Part shown: positions 27,497 to 35,469 of the stretch, in pieces
How the letters are laid out: each line of letters starts with the position of its first letter
How positions within the stretch are numbered: position 1 is the first letter of the stretch
NCBI GenBank assembly: GCA_910584745.1
Contig: CAJUDG010000007.1
Span: forward strand, 86,664-150,663
Direction: 5' to 3'
DNA length: 64,000 bases
Source of the DNA: an uncultured Eubacteriales bacterium
Lineage (GTDB): Bacteria > Bacillota > Clostridia > Oscillospirales > Acutalibacteraceae
Made by a program: the position numbers and the translations under genes
Notes under the pieces: generated by a model
The model's input: the letters and a program-made list of their open reading frames with translations, nothing else
Told to the model about the DNA's origin: nothing
Databases searched by the model: none

Positions 27497-27997
27497 ATGG
27501 AAAAATGGGACCTATACACAAAAGACCGCGTAAAGACCGGCCGCTCCCACATTCGGGGGGATGAGCTGCCCGAGGGCCTGTTCCACCTGGTGGTGCACGT
27601 CTGGCTGAAAGACTCAGAGGGCCGGTATCTGATATCCCAGCGCTCTGCGGACAGGCCCACCTTCCCCCTCATGTGGGAGACCACCGGCGGCTCGGTGCTC
27701 CTGGGCGAGGACAGCATTGAGGGGGCTCTTAGGGAGACCATGGAGGAGCTGGGTATAGACCTGCCCCCAAAGGCCGGACGGCTCATGTTCTCCCGGGTAC
27801 GGGACTGGGTTGACGGCAGGCGCTTCGGGGACATATTGGACGTGTGGGAGTTTCCATATGAGGGCGAAGCGCGTCTGGACCTTGCCGAAGGGGAGGTCTG
27901 CGATACCCGCTGGGCGGACATTACCGAGATAGGGCGGATGCTTGAGAGCGGGGAGATGGTGGAGACGCTCCGCTATATTATGGAGCGGAAGCCTTGA
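27497..27997 (+). CDS. NUDIX hydrolase
   Basis: About 166 residues with a complete NUDIX box (GGSVLLGEDSIEGALRETMEE, spanning about residues 58-78 and ending ELGI) giving the metal-binding REXXEE. Such enzymes hydrolyse nucleoside diphosphates linked to other moieties; the pattern resembles isopentenyl-diphosphate isomerase-like/YfcD types, but the substrate is open. ATG 27497 is chosen over 27491 because of the distance to the GGGGG ribosome site. Its stop overlaps the promoter of the next gene. Confidence 0.88.
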   Translation: MEKWDLYTKDRVKTGRSHIRGDELPEGLFHLVVHVWLKDSEGRYLISQRSADRPTFPLMWETTGGSVLLGEDSIEGALRETMEELGIDLPPKAGRLMFSRVRDWVDGRRFGDILDVWEFPYEGEARLDLAEGEVCDTRWADITEIGRMLESGEMVETLRYIMERKP

Positions 27998-28022
27998 CCG
28001 GCACGGAAGTTTGTGCTAAAAT
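27994..28022 (+). promoter_or_regulatory. Promoter of the flavodoxin-like gene
   Basis: TTGACC (27994-27999), 17-bp spacer, TAAAAT (28017-28022). The -35 box covers the NUDIX stop codon. Confidence 0.6.
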
Positions 28023-28058
28023 AGTCTCTGCTCTGATTTGCGGCAAGGAGGGAAAAAT

Positions 28059-28646
28059 ATGAGCCTTTTCGACCAGAAAAAGCATATGCTGGTGCTGTTC
28101 TGCTCGCCCGATTCCCACGGCAGCACGAGGATGCTGCTGGACAGCTTTATGGACGAGTTCAAGGACCAGGGGGACTGGAAGACCACAGAGGTGAACACCT
28201 ATGAGCTCAACGCCCACCCCTGCACGGGCTGCAAAGCCTGCGCGAAGAAGGAGAAGTGTACATACGACGACCTGGACAAGCTCGATAAGGAGCTCAGAAG
28301 GTGCGACCTTCTGGTGGTGGCCTCGCCGGTGTATAACGACTCCTTCCCATCGCCGATGAAGGCCATACTTGACCGATCTCAGCGGTACTTCGAGGCCAGG
28401 TTCTCCTTGAATATACGCCAGCCCATCAAGAAGCACAGGGACGCGGTGCTTCTGCTGACCATGGGCCGGGAGGAGGACTTCCCCGTGGAGGTCACCGTGC
28501 ACCAGCTCCGGCGGGCCTTCAGCGTGATGAACACCACCCTTCGGGGCTGCGCCGTCTGGGACGGCACGGACCTGGGCCGCAGGAATCTGGGCCCCGCCCA
28601 GCAAAAAGCCCGGGCGCTGGCCCTTGAAATCCTTGGCGAACCATGA
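28059..28646 (+). CDS. Flavodoxin family protein / NADPH-dependent FMN reductase
   Basis: A 195-residue flavodoxin-like fold. The FMN phosphate loop is SPDSHGSTRML near residue 14, followed by a cysteine-rich CTGCKACAKKEKC segment near 55-67 and the second flavin loop ASPVYNDSFPSPMKAILD near 92-109. The CxxCxxC pattern is typical of iron-sulphur flavoprotein-like reductases in anaerobes, though the fourth ligand spacing is loose. Start 28059 has AAGGAGGG at optimal distance. Likely cytosolic redox carrier or reductase; the partner is unknown. Confidence 0.85.
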   Translation: MSLFDQKKHMLVLFCSPDSHGSTRMLLDSFMDEFKDQGDWKTTEVNTYELNAHPCTGCKACAKKEKCTYDDLDKLDKELRRCDLLVVASPVYNDSFPSPMKAILDRSQRYFEARFSLNIRQPIKKHRDAVLLLTMGREEDFPVEVTVHQLRRAFSVMNTTLRGCAVWDGTDLGRRNLGPAQQKARALALEILGEP

Positions 28647-28652
28647 TAAAAT
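28624..28652 (+). promoter_or_regulatory. Promoter of yebC
   Basis: TTGAAA (28624-28629), 17-bp spacer, TAAAAT (28647-28652), overlapping the end of the flavodoxin-like gene. Confidence 0.55.
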
Positions 28653-28687
28653 AAGAAGAAAACTTAAAACAGTAAGGCGGTTTTAAT

Positions 28688-29434
28688 ATGTCTGGACATT
28701 CAAAATGGAACAACATCAAGCGAAAGAAGGAGAAGGCCGACGGCGCGAAGGCTAAGGTCTTCACAAAGATCGGCCGCGAACTGGCCGTGGCGGTTAAGGA
28801 GGGCGGCAGCGGCGACCCGGCGGCAAACTCCCGGCTTCGGGACTGCATCGCCAAGGCCAAGGCCGCGAACGTCCCCAACGACAACATCGACCGCATAATC
28901 AAGCGGGCCATGGGCGACGGCAACGCCGACAACTACGAGAACATCACCTATGAGGGCTATGGGCCCAGCGGAGTGGCGGTGATAGTCGAGACCCTTACCG
29001 ACAACCGCAACCGCACCGCCGCCGACGTGCGCCACGCCTTTGACAAGTACGGCGGGAACCTGGGCACCACCGGCTGCGTCAGCTTCATGTTCAAGGAGAA
29101 GGGCGTTATCGTCATCGAGCGCGAGGGTCTTGACGAGGACACTGTTATGACCGACGCTCTGGAGGCTGGGGCCTCGGACTTCGCCGCGGATGAGGACGTG
29201 TTCGAGATATCCACCGAGCCCTCGGACTTCAGCGGGGTCAGAGAGGACCTGGAGAAGAAGGGTTATGAGTTCGTCTCCGCCGAGGTGGAGATGGTGCCGG
29301 ACACCTATACGGCCATCACCGACGAGGAGACCGTCATAAAGATGCAGAAGATGCTGGACCTTCTGGAGGACAACGACGACGTGCAGAACGTCTGGCACAA
29401 CTGGGACGCGCCGGAGGATGAGGACGAGGAGTAA
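28688..29434 (+). CDS. yebC: YebC/PmpR family protein
   Basis: A 248-residue YebC with the canonical N-terminus SGHSKWNNIKRKKEKADG and the three-domain layout (EGYGPSGVAVIVETLTDN near residue 94; acidic C-terminal tail). The family was first described as DNA-binding regulators and has more recently been tied to translation of difficult peptide motifs. Strong start signal. A yjdF riboswitch follows at once. Confidence 0.95.
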   Translation: MSGHSKWNNIKRKKEKADGAKAKVFTKIGRELAVAVKEGGSGDPAANSRLRDCIAKAKAANVPNDNIDRIIKRAMGDGNADNYENITYEGYGPSGVAVIVETLTDNRNRTAADVRHAFDKYGGNLGTTGCVSFMFKEKGVIVIEREGLDEDTVMTDALEAGASDFAADEDVFEISTEPSDFSGVREDLEKKGYEFVSAEVEMVPDTYTAITDEETVIKMQKMLDLLEDNDDVQNVWHNWDAPEDEDEE

Positions 29435-29445
29435 GCAAAACTGAA

Positions 29446-29590
29446 TAAACGGCAGAGATAAAAACGCAACGCGCATCCCCCTTTCGGGGCTGTGCCAGAG
29501 CCGGTAGGTAGCCCGGCCGTCTCGTCCATAAAACGAGGTAAGTAACCCTCCCCTCCGGGTCGTCCGTTTTCTGTCCATGGCAATTCTTAG
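29446..29590 (+). promoter_or_regulatory. yjdF-family riboswitch
   Basis: The roughly 145-nt leader between yebC and yjdF is densely structured: a CGCGCATCCCCC/GGGGCTGTG stem region, CCGGTAGGTAGCCCGG, then GAGGTAAGTAACCC, and a run ending at the AGGAGGG of yjdF. Known yjdF RNAs lie directly upstream of yjdF genes in Firmicutes and bind aza-aromatic compounds. The assignment rests on that gene context and the general look of the element; exact boundaries are approximate and a covariance model was not run. No terminator is evident, so translation control is likely. Confidence 0.75.
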
Positions 29591-29601
29591 GAGGGAATGT
29601 T

Positions 29602-30018
29602 ATGGACGATGATAGCGTAAAGCTGACGGTGCTTTTCGAGGGGCCCTTCTGGGCCGGCGTTTTCGAGCGCGTGTCGAGTGGAAAGTTGTCCGTGTGCAAG
29701 GTAACCTTCGGGGCCGAGCCGAAGGACGGCGAGGTATGGGAGTTCATCCTGAAGAACTACCACCGGCTGGAATTCAGCCCGGCGGTGGACGCCCCGGCAA
29801 AGCGCGCAGGGGGTAATCCCAAGCGCAGGCAGCGGAGCGCCGGAAAGGAGCTGGGGGCTTCGGGCATTGGCACAAAGTCCCAGCAGGCGCTGAAGCTGCA
29901 GCGGGAGGCGGCCAAAGACCAGCGCCGGGAGCTTTGCAGGGAACGGCGGGAGGCCCGGATGGAGCGGCAGTTTGAGCTCCGGAGGGAAAAGCGCCGGGAG
30001 AAGCATAGAGGACACTAA
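29602..30018 (+). CDS. yjdF: YjdF family protein (DUF2992)
   Basis: A 138-residue protein. The N-terminal half (KLTVLFEGPFWAGVFERV, then FGAEPKDGEVWEFILKNY) and the charged C-terminal half (ASGIGTKSQQALKLQREAAK and REKRREKHRGH) are the family hallmarks. The basic, helical tail suggests RNA or ribosome association but no function is established. Expression is probably controlled by the upstream riboswitch; AGGAGGG lies 6 nt before the ATG. Confidence 0.9.
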   Translation: MDDDSVKLTVLFEGPFWAGVFERVSSGKLSVCKVTFGAEPKDGEVWEFILKNYHRLEFSPAVDAPAKRAGGNPKRRQRSAGKELGASGIGTKSQQALKLQREAAKDQRRELCRERREARMERQFELRREKRREKHRGH

Positions 30019-30052
30019 AAGAGACCGTGCCATTTGGCACGGTCTCTTTTTT
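30001..30052 (+). repeat. Left copy of a duplicated yjdF-tail/terminator segment
   Basis: About 46 of 52 positions match the segment at 31103-31154, including GGACACTAAAA and the whole GACCGTGCCATTTGGCACGGTC hairpin. The two copies bracket an AT-rich two-gene cassette. Confidence 0.8.
30021..30052. terminator. Rho-independent terminator of yjdF
   Basis: An 11-bp stem GAGACCGTGCC / GGCACGGTCTC with an ATTT loop and six T residues. A near copy of this segment recurs at 31103-31150 (separate entry). Confidence 0.9.
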
Positions 30053-30377
30053 ACTTGACTTCGGTAATATCCCTGATGATCTGTAGGATGTGTTCTGTCT
30101 GTGAGGGCGTTAGTTTTTCGGCCTCCTCAAGGAGCTCCCGGGTTTTCCGCGGGCTCAGCCTGTCAGTGTCAAAGAACTCCTGAGGAGAGATGCCAAAATA
30201 ATCGCAGATATACAGAAAGCCGGCCATTGAGGGCAAAGTGCGGCTATTCTCAATTTTATTGATGTAGCTTTCGCTCTGCCCCAGCGACAGGCTCATATCC
30301 CGTGCGGAAACGCCCTTTTCCGTCCTCAGCTGGCTTATTCTCTTTGGCAGCCATTCAAAATAGTCTATATAATCCAC
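30051..30377 (-). CDS. XRE-family transcriptional regulator
   Basis: A 108-residue regulator with a helix-turn-helix at about residues 15-65 (MSLSLGQSESYINKIENSR), matching small HTH_3/Cro-type proteins, and a helical C-terminus. The start is GTG 30377, set by AGAGGGGG eight nt upstream; longer in-frame readings have no ribosome site. The gene is AT-rich relative to its surroundings and lies in a divergent pair with a small membrane protein between duplicated terminators, which suggests acquisition as a cassette. Confidence 0.8.
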   Translation of the reverse strand: MDYIDYFEWLPKRISQLRTEKGVSARDMSLSLGQSESYINKIENSRTLPSMAGFLYICDYFGISPQEFFDTDRLSPRKTRELLEEAEKLTPSQTEHILQIIRDITEVK

Positions 30378-30452
30378 GGACAGCACCCCCCTCTTGATAT
30401 AGATTATAAATCCATATTCAAAAAATACGTGGAAATATAGACCATATTTTGC

Positions 30453-30481
30453 TTGACTTAGAGAATTTAAAGATATATAAT
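30453..30481 (+). promoter_or_regulatory. Promoter of the small coiled-coil membrane protein gene
   Basis: TTGACT (30453-30458), 17-bp spacer, TATAAT (30476-30481). The perfect 13-bp palindrome ACCACACTGTGGT at 30530-30542 lies in the leader and could be an operator for the adjacent XRE protein. Confidence 0.6.
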
Positions 30482-30575
30482 GAAAGATAGCAGGGAATCT
30501 GTTTCTCTTATCGAGGAAACGGCGGGATAACCACACTGTGGTATCTGAAAATCAAAAATGAAGGGAAAGGTCTGC

Positions 30576-31079
30576 ATGTTTGAAAATGTCGGAAGGAAGA
30601 TCAAAGGGCTGGCATGGTTCATCCTTGCTTTGGGCTGTGTTGGAGCATTGATAGGACTTATAGTTTCCATGGTATTATTTAAGCGTATCCTTGTGCTGGG
30701 GATACTTGTTGGACTATTATTAGGAGCATTGCAGATCTTGCTGACGCTGGTTGGCATGTGGTTCATCTATGGCTTTGGCGAACTGATAGAGAACAGTGGA
30801 AAAACCAACCAGTTGCTGCAAAAACTGCAAAAAGGGAATGAGGCTGCGCAAGTGGAGGCGGCGCAGAAACTGCTGGAGCGGCAGCAGCTCGAAGAAGACG
30901 AAAGGCAGGCCCGCATTACCGCCTACTGGCAGGAACACGCGGAGGAGAGGAAAGCCCTTTTTGAAAAGAAAGCAGCGGCCAGAGCAGCGTTAGGGCAAAA
31001 GGGGATATCCAAAGAGCAGAAGCGGGAACTGTCAGATCTGATCAGCTCGATCGATTATGAATTGTCAAGAGAGCGGTAA
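30576..31079 (+). CDS. Small membrane protein with cytosolic coiled coil
   Basis: About 167 residues: two hydrophobic helices (about 12-35 and 38-64) followed by a long, highly charged helical tail with heptad-like Q/E/K/A content (about 75-167), expected to be a coiled coil. No family was recognised. ATG 30576 is used because GGGAAAGG precedes it; an ATG at 30558 lies inside that site region. Divergent partner of the XRE gene and markedly AT-rich at its 5' end. Confidence 0.7.
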   Translation: MFENVGRKIKGLAWFILALGCVGALIGLIVSMVLFKRILVLGILVGLLLGALQILLTLVGMWFIYGFGELIENSGKTNQLLQKLQKGNEAAQVEAAQKLLERQQLEEDERQARITAYWQEHAEERKALFEKKAAARAALGQKGISKEQKRELSDLISSIDYELSRER

Positions 31080-31102
31080 GGCTGTGCCGGGCAATTCAAG
31101 AG

Positions 31103-31150
31103 AAGCGCAAAGGACACTAAAATGGACCGTGCCATTTGGCACGGTCCATT
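31103..31150. terminator. Right copy of the duplicated terminator segment
   Basis: Stem TGGACCGTGCC / GGCACGGTCCA with ATTT loop at 31123-31148. It shares about 46 of 52 positions with 30001-30052, including the sequence before the hairpin that encodes part of the YjdF tail. The T-run is degenerate (TTTAACG) here, so its strength on the plus strand is doubtful. Confidence 0.7.
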
Positions 31151-31155
31151 TAACG

Positions 31156-31896
31156 TCACATCCATCTCAGCGCCCCCATTACCACCAGATGCGCCGGATA
31201 GAACACATAGAAGAACCACTTATGCACGGGCTTCCTGCTCCCTCCCTGACCGTTATACAGAAATCTCAGCACTAAAGGCGGCAGCAGTACGCCAAGCTGG
31301 AACCAGTTGTTCACGAACCCGCCCACCAGCACCATGGCCGCGCAGGGGACGAGGAAGGTGAGGGTATAGGCCGTCCAGAGGGCCCGGGGGCGCTCTCGGT
31401 ACACGTGCACGAACAGCACCCCCAGCACGTCCATCACCGCCCAGTCTCCGGGCAGGGACAGTATGCAGAGCCCGGCTATACACAGCACCTTCACCGGCTT
31501 TTTAAGCTTCTGGCTCTCCCAGACCCTTATGGCCGTAAGGCCCAGGAAAAGGGTGTAGGTCACGCCCTGGGCGATGTTGAAGGCGAAGGGGATGGTGGGG
31601 TGGAAGAAGGGGAAATAGCCGAACTCAAAGTAGATGAACGGCATCCAGGACAGGATCGCGCAGAGCCCCAGGCGCAGCTGGTACTTTTTCACGTCCCGGG
31701 TGTAGGCGTAGCCCTGGCCCACGAAAAACGCCATGGCCGGGCCGGTAAAGCGCCCGATAAAGTGCATTATCTGGCCAAGGAGGGGGTATATCGGATCTAC
31801 AACTCCCCAGGCGATATGGTCGATGAGCATTGCTATGACCGCGATGTACTTTATCTGGTTTCGGTTGAGCCCGGGGCGGGCGGCGGCATATGACAT
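31156..31896 (-). CDS. TraX family membrane protein
   Basis: A 246-residue protein with about seven hydrophobic segments. LNRNQIKYIAVIAMLIDHIAW at the start, and HFIGRFTGPAMAFFVGQGYAYT and a C-terminal HKWFFYVFYPAHL are the hallmarks of TraX-type acyltransferase-like membrane proteins. In F plasmids TraX acetylates pilin; chromosomal relatives in Clostridia have no known substrate. No conjugation genes are present here. AAAGGAG precedes ATG 31896. Confidence 0.87.
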   Translation of the reverse strand: MSYAAARPGLNRNQIKYIAVIAMLIDHIAWGVVDPIYPLLGQIMHFIGRFTGPAMAFFVGQGYAYTRDVKKYQLRLGLCAILSWMPFIYFEFGYFPFFHPTIPFAFNIAQGVTYTLFLGLTAIRVWESQKLKKPVKVLCIAGLCILSLPGDWAVMDVLGVLFVHVYRERPRALWTAYTLTFLVPCAAMVLVGGFVNNWFQLGVLLPPLVLRFLYNGQGGSRKPVHKWFFYVFYPAHLVVMGALRWM

Positions 31897-31927
31897 AGGG
31901 GCAGCTCCTTTACTGTAAGCTGTCCCT

Positions 31928-31957
31928 ATTATACCCTAGATATACATCGTCTGTCAA
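31928..31957 (-). promoter_or_regulatory. Promoter of the TraX-like gene
   Basis: On the minus strand TTGACA (31957-31952), 18-bp spacer, TATAAT (31933-31928). Confidence 0.65.
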
Positions 31958-31979
31958 GGTATATTTTCTCAAAAGATAC

Positions 31980-32594
31980 TTAGGAATTATCCCCGCTCCA
32001 GTCCACGTCGTACTCGCGCTCTACGGAAAACTTTGTCATCTGTCCCGAGGTCATGTCAAAATTCAGGTCGTACTTATACTCAAGGCCGTATTTCAGCCAC
32101 ATCACTTCGTCCCCGGTCCAGTCGGGGTACATCTCCCCGGCCTTCTCACGGGTCAGCTCCGTCACGGGGACTCCGTCGAACTCTATCTTTGAGAGCACCG
32201 CCGGGTCGTCCTCGCTGTGCATGTAGAACTCCAGCCTTGCTATCACGGCCTCGCCCAAGGGTATCGACTCCTCCTCGGTGACGAAGGATATCTGGGCGAA
32301 GATATTATCATTGAGCCTTATGCTGCCGCCGGTATAGTAGGAGTTGGGCTCCAGCTCCATACTGGGGTCCACGTCCACCCGCTCGTAGTTCTCATCCACC
32401 CAGCCCACGTTGAGCCCCTGGTCCAGAAGGGCCTGGACGGTGGTCTCGCCCACTCTTATCTCCGTGCCGTTGATCTTGATGGGCAGCAGCTTCTCCTGCT
32501 CCTTTTCGCTGCTGCCGCCCTCACCGGAGCAGGCGGGAAGTAAAACCACCAGCATAAGCGCCGCGATAAGCGAAGCAAATATGTTCCTTTTCAT
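31980..32594 (-). CDS. Putative lipoprotein
   Basis: A 204-residue protein with a lysine/arginine N-terminus, hydrophobic stretch and lipobox LLPAC ending near residue 22, followed by a glycine/serine linker and a beta-rich mature domain (INGTEIRVGETTVQALLDQG and later repeats of beta strands). No known family. Start 32594 follows TTAGGAGAG at 8 nt. It lies 28 bp after the membrane protein gene upstream in the same operon. Confidence 0.75.
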   Translation of the reverse strand: MKRNIFASLIAALMLVVLLPACSGEGGSSEKEQEKLLPIKINGTEIRVGETTVQALLDQGLNVGWVDENYERVDVDPSMELEPNSYYTGGSIRLNDNIFAQISFVTEEESIPLGEAVIARLEFYMHSEDDPAVLSKIEFDGVPVTELTREKAGEMYPDWTGDEVMWLKYGLEYKYDLNFDMTSGQMTKFSVEREYDVDWSGDNS

Positions 32595-32622
32595 AAAGTT
32601 CCACTCTCCTAAGTTTATAATG

Positions 32623-33315
32623 TCATTTTTCATCCCAAAGGTTCCCCGCCTTGGGGCAGAATTTCTCTATCAGGGCCCGGGCCTCCCCCAGCTGCTTGGT
32701 GTTCTCCATATACACCTTGGCGTTTGGGTAGTTAGAGGCAAAGGCCGTGCCGTCCCTATAGGCAACGGCGATGGATATGCCCATGCCGATGGTCTGGCGG
32801 ACCCTTGTATTGCCCATGTTATACCCTATCCGGCCGGTCTCCTCAATGACCTTCAGGCTCTCCATGTCCGAGACACGGAACACATGGCAGCTGTCCCGAA
32901 AGTAGATCCAGAATTCCGGCCCCACAATAAGCCTTGCGGGGTATTTGTCCGTGGCTCCGTTGGTAAAGTCCGCCCGGCCTGTGGGACTCTGCCCCGCCAG
33001 GGCCTCCTGGTCAGAGGGGGTCAGCTTTCCCAGGGCCTGTTCATACATCTGCCGGACCTTTTTCATAGAGGTGCTTCGGGTCTGCAGCCAGAAGCAAAGC
33101 CAGATAAACAGCGCGAAGCCCACGCCTATAAGCAGGTGCACCTTCATCACGTACTGCCACTCGTACCCTACGCCAAAGCCCAGCGCCACCATGGCGGCCA
33201 CGCTCAGGGCCATCCATATGGGCACCCGCTTCATCAGCCGCCGGTTGAAGGCCTTGAACCGGGGGGTGAAGTCCTGCATCTCTGCGTCCAGCCACCGGCG
33301 GAGAGAGTCGTTCAT
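32623..33315 (-). CDS. Two-helix membrane protein of unknown function
   Basis: About 230 residues. A short charged N-terminus (about 1-30) is followed by two membrane helices (about 33-53 and 58-78) and a soluble cytosolic domain of about 150 residues with alternating beta strands (LIVGPEFWIYFRDSCHVF, VRQTIGMGISIAVAYRDG), which resembles a PH-like or YcxB-like fold but is not assigned. ATG 33315 is chosen because AGGAG lies 8 nt upstream. First gene of a two-gene unit with the lipoprotein. Confidence 0.7.
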   Translation of the reverse strand: MNDSLRRWLDAEMQDFTPRFKAFNRRLMKRVPIWMALSVAAMVALGFGVGYEWQYVMKVHLLIGVGFALFIWLCFWLQTRSTSMKKVRQMYEQALGKLTPSDQEALAGQSPTGRADFTNGATDKYPARLIVGPEFWIYFRDSCHVFRVSDMESLKVIEETGRIGYNMGNTRVRQTIGMGISIAVAYRDGTAFASNYPNAKVYMENTKQLGEARALIEKFCPKAGNLWDEK

Positions 33316-33360
33316 TTGCATCACTCCTAAGTTTTATATTGCAGTTATATTGCAGGAATA

Positions 33361-33389
33361 ATTATACACCCTAACGCTTGGGAAAGCAA
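33361..33389 (-). promoter_or_regulatory. Promoter of the membrane protein/lipoprotein unit
   Basis: On the minus strand TTGCTT (33389-33384), 17-bp spacer, TATAAT (33366-33361). Confidence 0.55.
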
Positions 33390-33403
33390 GGGGAAATCCC
33401 CCC

Positions 33404-33432
33404 TTGACAAGCCAGTGGCAAGCGGCTATAAT
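33404..33432 (+). promoter_or_regulatory. Promoter of the DUF5054/DUF4091 operon
   Basis: TTGACA (33404-33409), 17-bp spacer, TATAAT (33427-33432), about 40 bp before the start codon. Confidence 0.7.
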
Positions 33433-33471
33433 CGATATAACCTAAAATAAGCAGCAGGGGGCGTCAGGGCT

Positions 33472-35469
33472 ATGGACATCAAAAAAGTCATCGTTGTACA
33501 TAAGACACACCTGGATATCGGCTTTACCGATTCCGCCGAAAACGTCATGCACAAGTATCTGGAGACCTTCATCCCCGGGGCCGTAAAAACCGCCCGGGAG
33601 TGTAACCGGGACGGCAAGAGGAACTTTGTCTGGACCGTGGGCTCGTACCTTATCGAGCGCTATCTTAAGGAGGGCGGCGACCCGGATATGCTCATTAAGG
33701 CCATCGAGGACGGCTTTATCGCCTGGCACGGCCTGCCCCTTACCACCCATACGGAGCTGATGGACGGCAGGCTATTTGAGTATGGGCTGAGCATATCCAG
33801 AAGGCTTGACGAGCGCTTCCACAGGCACACCATAGCCGCCAAGATGACCGACGTGCCAAGCCACACCCACGCCATGGTGCCGTATCTGGCAAAGACAGGA
33901 ATTAAGTACCTGCATATCGGCATAAACGGTTCCTCAAAGCTTGTAAAGCTGCCGCCGCTGTGCAGGCTGCGCTATGGGGAGGACGAGATAGTTCTGGACT
34001 ACGCGGCCCTCTACGGCGCGTCCAGCGTCTGCGGGGACACGGCCATGGAGTTCGCCCACACCCCCGACAACAGCGGGCCCCCCTCGCCGGAGAGCGTTGC
34101 CGCCGAGATGGAGCGCCTTCGTGAGAAGTACCCGGGGGCGGAGATAGCCTCCGGGACCATGGACGAGTTCGCCCAGGTGGTACTCGGGCATATCGACGAG
34201 CTGCCCATAGTCACTGAGGAGCTGGGGGACACCTGGATACACGGCGTTGCCACGGACCCCTATAAGACCGCGGCCTATTACGAGCTTCTGCGTCTGCGGG
34301 ACGAGTGGGAAAAGGAGGAGCCTGAGGCCGTGGATTCCCCGGCGTGGCGGGACTTCTGCGGGGGGCTGCTGATGGTCTGCGAGCACTCCTGGGGCCGGGA
34401 CGTGAAGCGCTGGCTGTCGGACTGGAGGAACTGGGAGAAGCAGGACTTCTATAGGGCCAGGGAGAGGGACCATATCACCCCGGAGGACGTGATGCCCGCC
34501 GGAGAGCTCCTTCGGGAGTTCACACTGCATAACGAGCCCACCTTTGTGCAGGGCCTATGTTCCTATAAGCTTATGGAGGAGTCCTGGGCCGAGCAGCGTG
34601 GGTATATAGAGGAGGCCGTGGCGGCCCTGCCGGAGAAGTGGCGGCAGAGGACCATAGAGCGGCTCGATACCCTGCGGCCGAAGGCCCCGGCGGCCTGCGC
34701 GAATCCCACCCAGGACAGGAGCTTTGAGATCGGCGGGCACAGCGTAACTGTGGACGGGGACGGCACGGTCAATGTGGACGGAAACTGGCTTGGAAGGCTG
34801 GTCTATGAGGTCTACAGCGCCAAAACCGTGTTTGATAACCTTGAGAAGTACAACCGCGACCTGGAGCACACCAGGGTCTGGGCGGAGGGGGACTTCTGCA
34901 AGCCGGGGCTTGACAGGGTGCCGGACCTGAAAGACGAGGCCTTTGCCTATGCGCCCCAGGGCGTGGAGCGGGAGGGGGACACTCTCCGGCTTTGGCTCAA
35001 AGCTCCGGAGCGCGCCGCCGGGAGGTACGGAGCGCCGCGGGCTGTGACGGTGGAGTACGCTTTCGGGGAGGATATCGGCGTGGAGCTCAGGTGGTTTGAT
35101 AAGGACGAGAGCCGGATACCCGAGGGGCTGTTCTTCGGCTTCGGCCTGGGCTATGAGAAGGGCGGGGCCGTGCGCGTTGAAAAGCTCAGCCTGCCTGTGG
35201 AACCCTATAACGTCCGGGAGGGCGGCAACCGAAAGCTGCACGCGTCGCCGGTGGTGGAGGGCGGCAGCGGGGCCATAAGGAGCCTGCACGCGCCGCTTCT
35301 CAGCGTTGGCGGGCGGCACCTGTACGACGAGGACGAGGAGTACGGCAGCCCGGACAGGGGCATGTGGTATCTTCTGCACAACAACCGCTGGGGCACCAAT
35401 TTCCCCCTTTGGTATGGGGAAAACGCCCTGTTCCGGTTCAAAATAAGCATAAACGGGGGCAAAAAATGA
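33472..35469 (+). CDS. DUF5054 protein, GH38-like glycosidase candidate
   Basis: A 665-residue protein. The N-terminus carries HKTHLDIGFTDSA (residues 9-21), which parallels the HxHxDxGW metal site of GH38 alpha-mannosidases, and DVPSHTHAM near 124; a beta-rich C-terminal domain with EVYSAKTVFDN and GVELRWFDKDESR resembles the GH38 C-terminal sandwich. No signal peptide. Family members are annotated DUF5054 and are thought to act on glycans, but no reaction is proven. The stop overlaps the next start as ATGA. Confidence 0.82.
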   Translation: MDIKKVIVVHKTHLDIGFTDSAENVMHKYLETFIPGAVKTARECNRDGKRNFVWTVGSYLIERYLKEGGDPDMLIKAIEDGFIAWHGLPLTTHTELMDGRLFEYGLSISRRLDERFHRHTIAAKMTDVPSHTHAMVPYLAKTGIKYLHIGINGSSKLVKLPPLCRLRYGEDEIVLDYAALYGASSVCGDTAMEFAHTPDNSGPPSPESVAAEMERLREKYPGAEIASGTMDEFAQVVLGHIDELPIVTEELGDTWIHGVATDPYKTAAYYELLRLRDEWEKEEPEAVDSPAWRDFCGGLLMVCEHSWGRDVKRWLSDWRNWEKQDFYRARERDHITPEDVMPAGELLREFTLHNEPTFVQGLCSYKLMEESWAEQRGYIEEAVAALPEKWRQRTIERLDTLRPKAPAACANPTQDRSFEIGGHSVTVDGDGTVNVDGNWLGRLVYEVYSAKTVFDNLEKYNRDLEHTRVWAEGDFCKPGLDRVPDLKDEAFAYAPQGVEREGDTLRLWLKAPERAAGRYGAPRAVTVEYAFGEDIGVELRWFDKDESRIPEGLFFGFGLGYEKGGAVRVEKLSLPVEPYNVREGGNRKLHASPVVEGGSGAIRSLHAPLLSVGGRHLYDEDEEYGSPDRGMWYLLHNNRWGTNFPLWYGENALFRFKISINGGKK

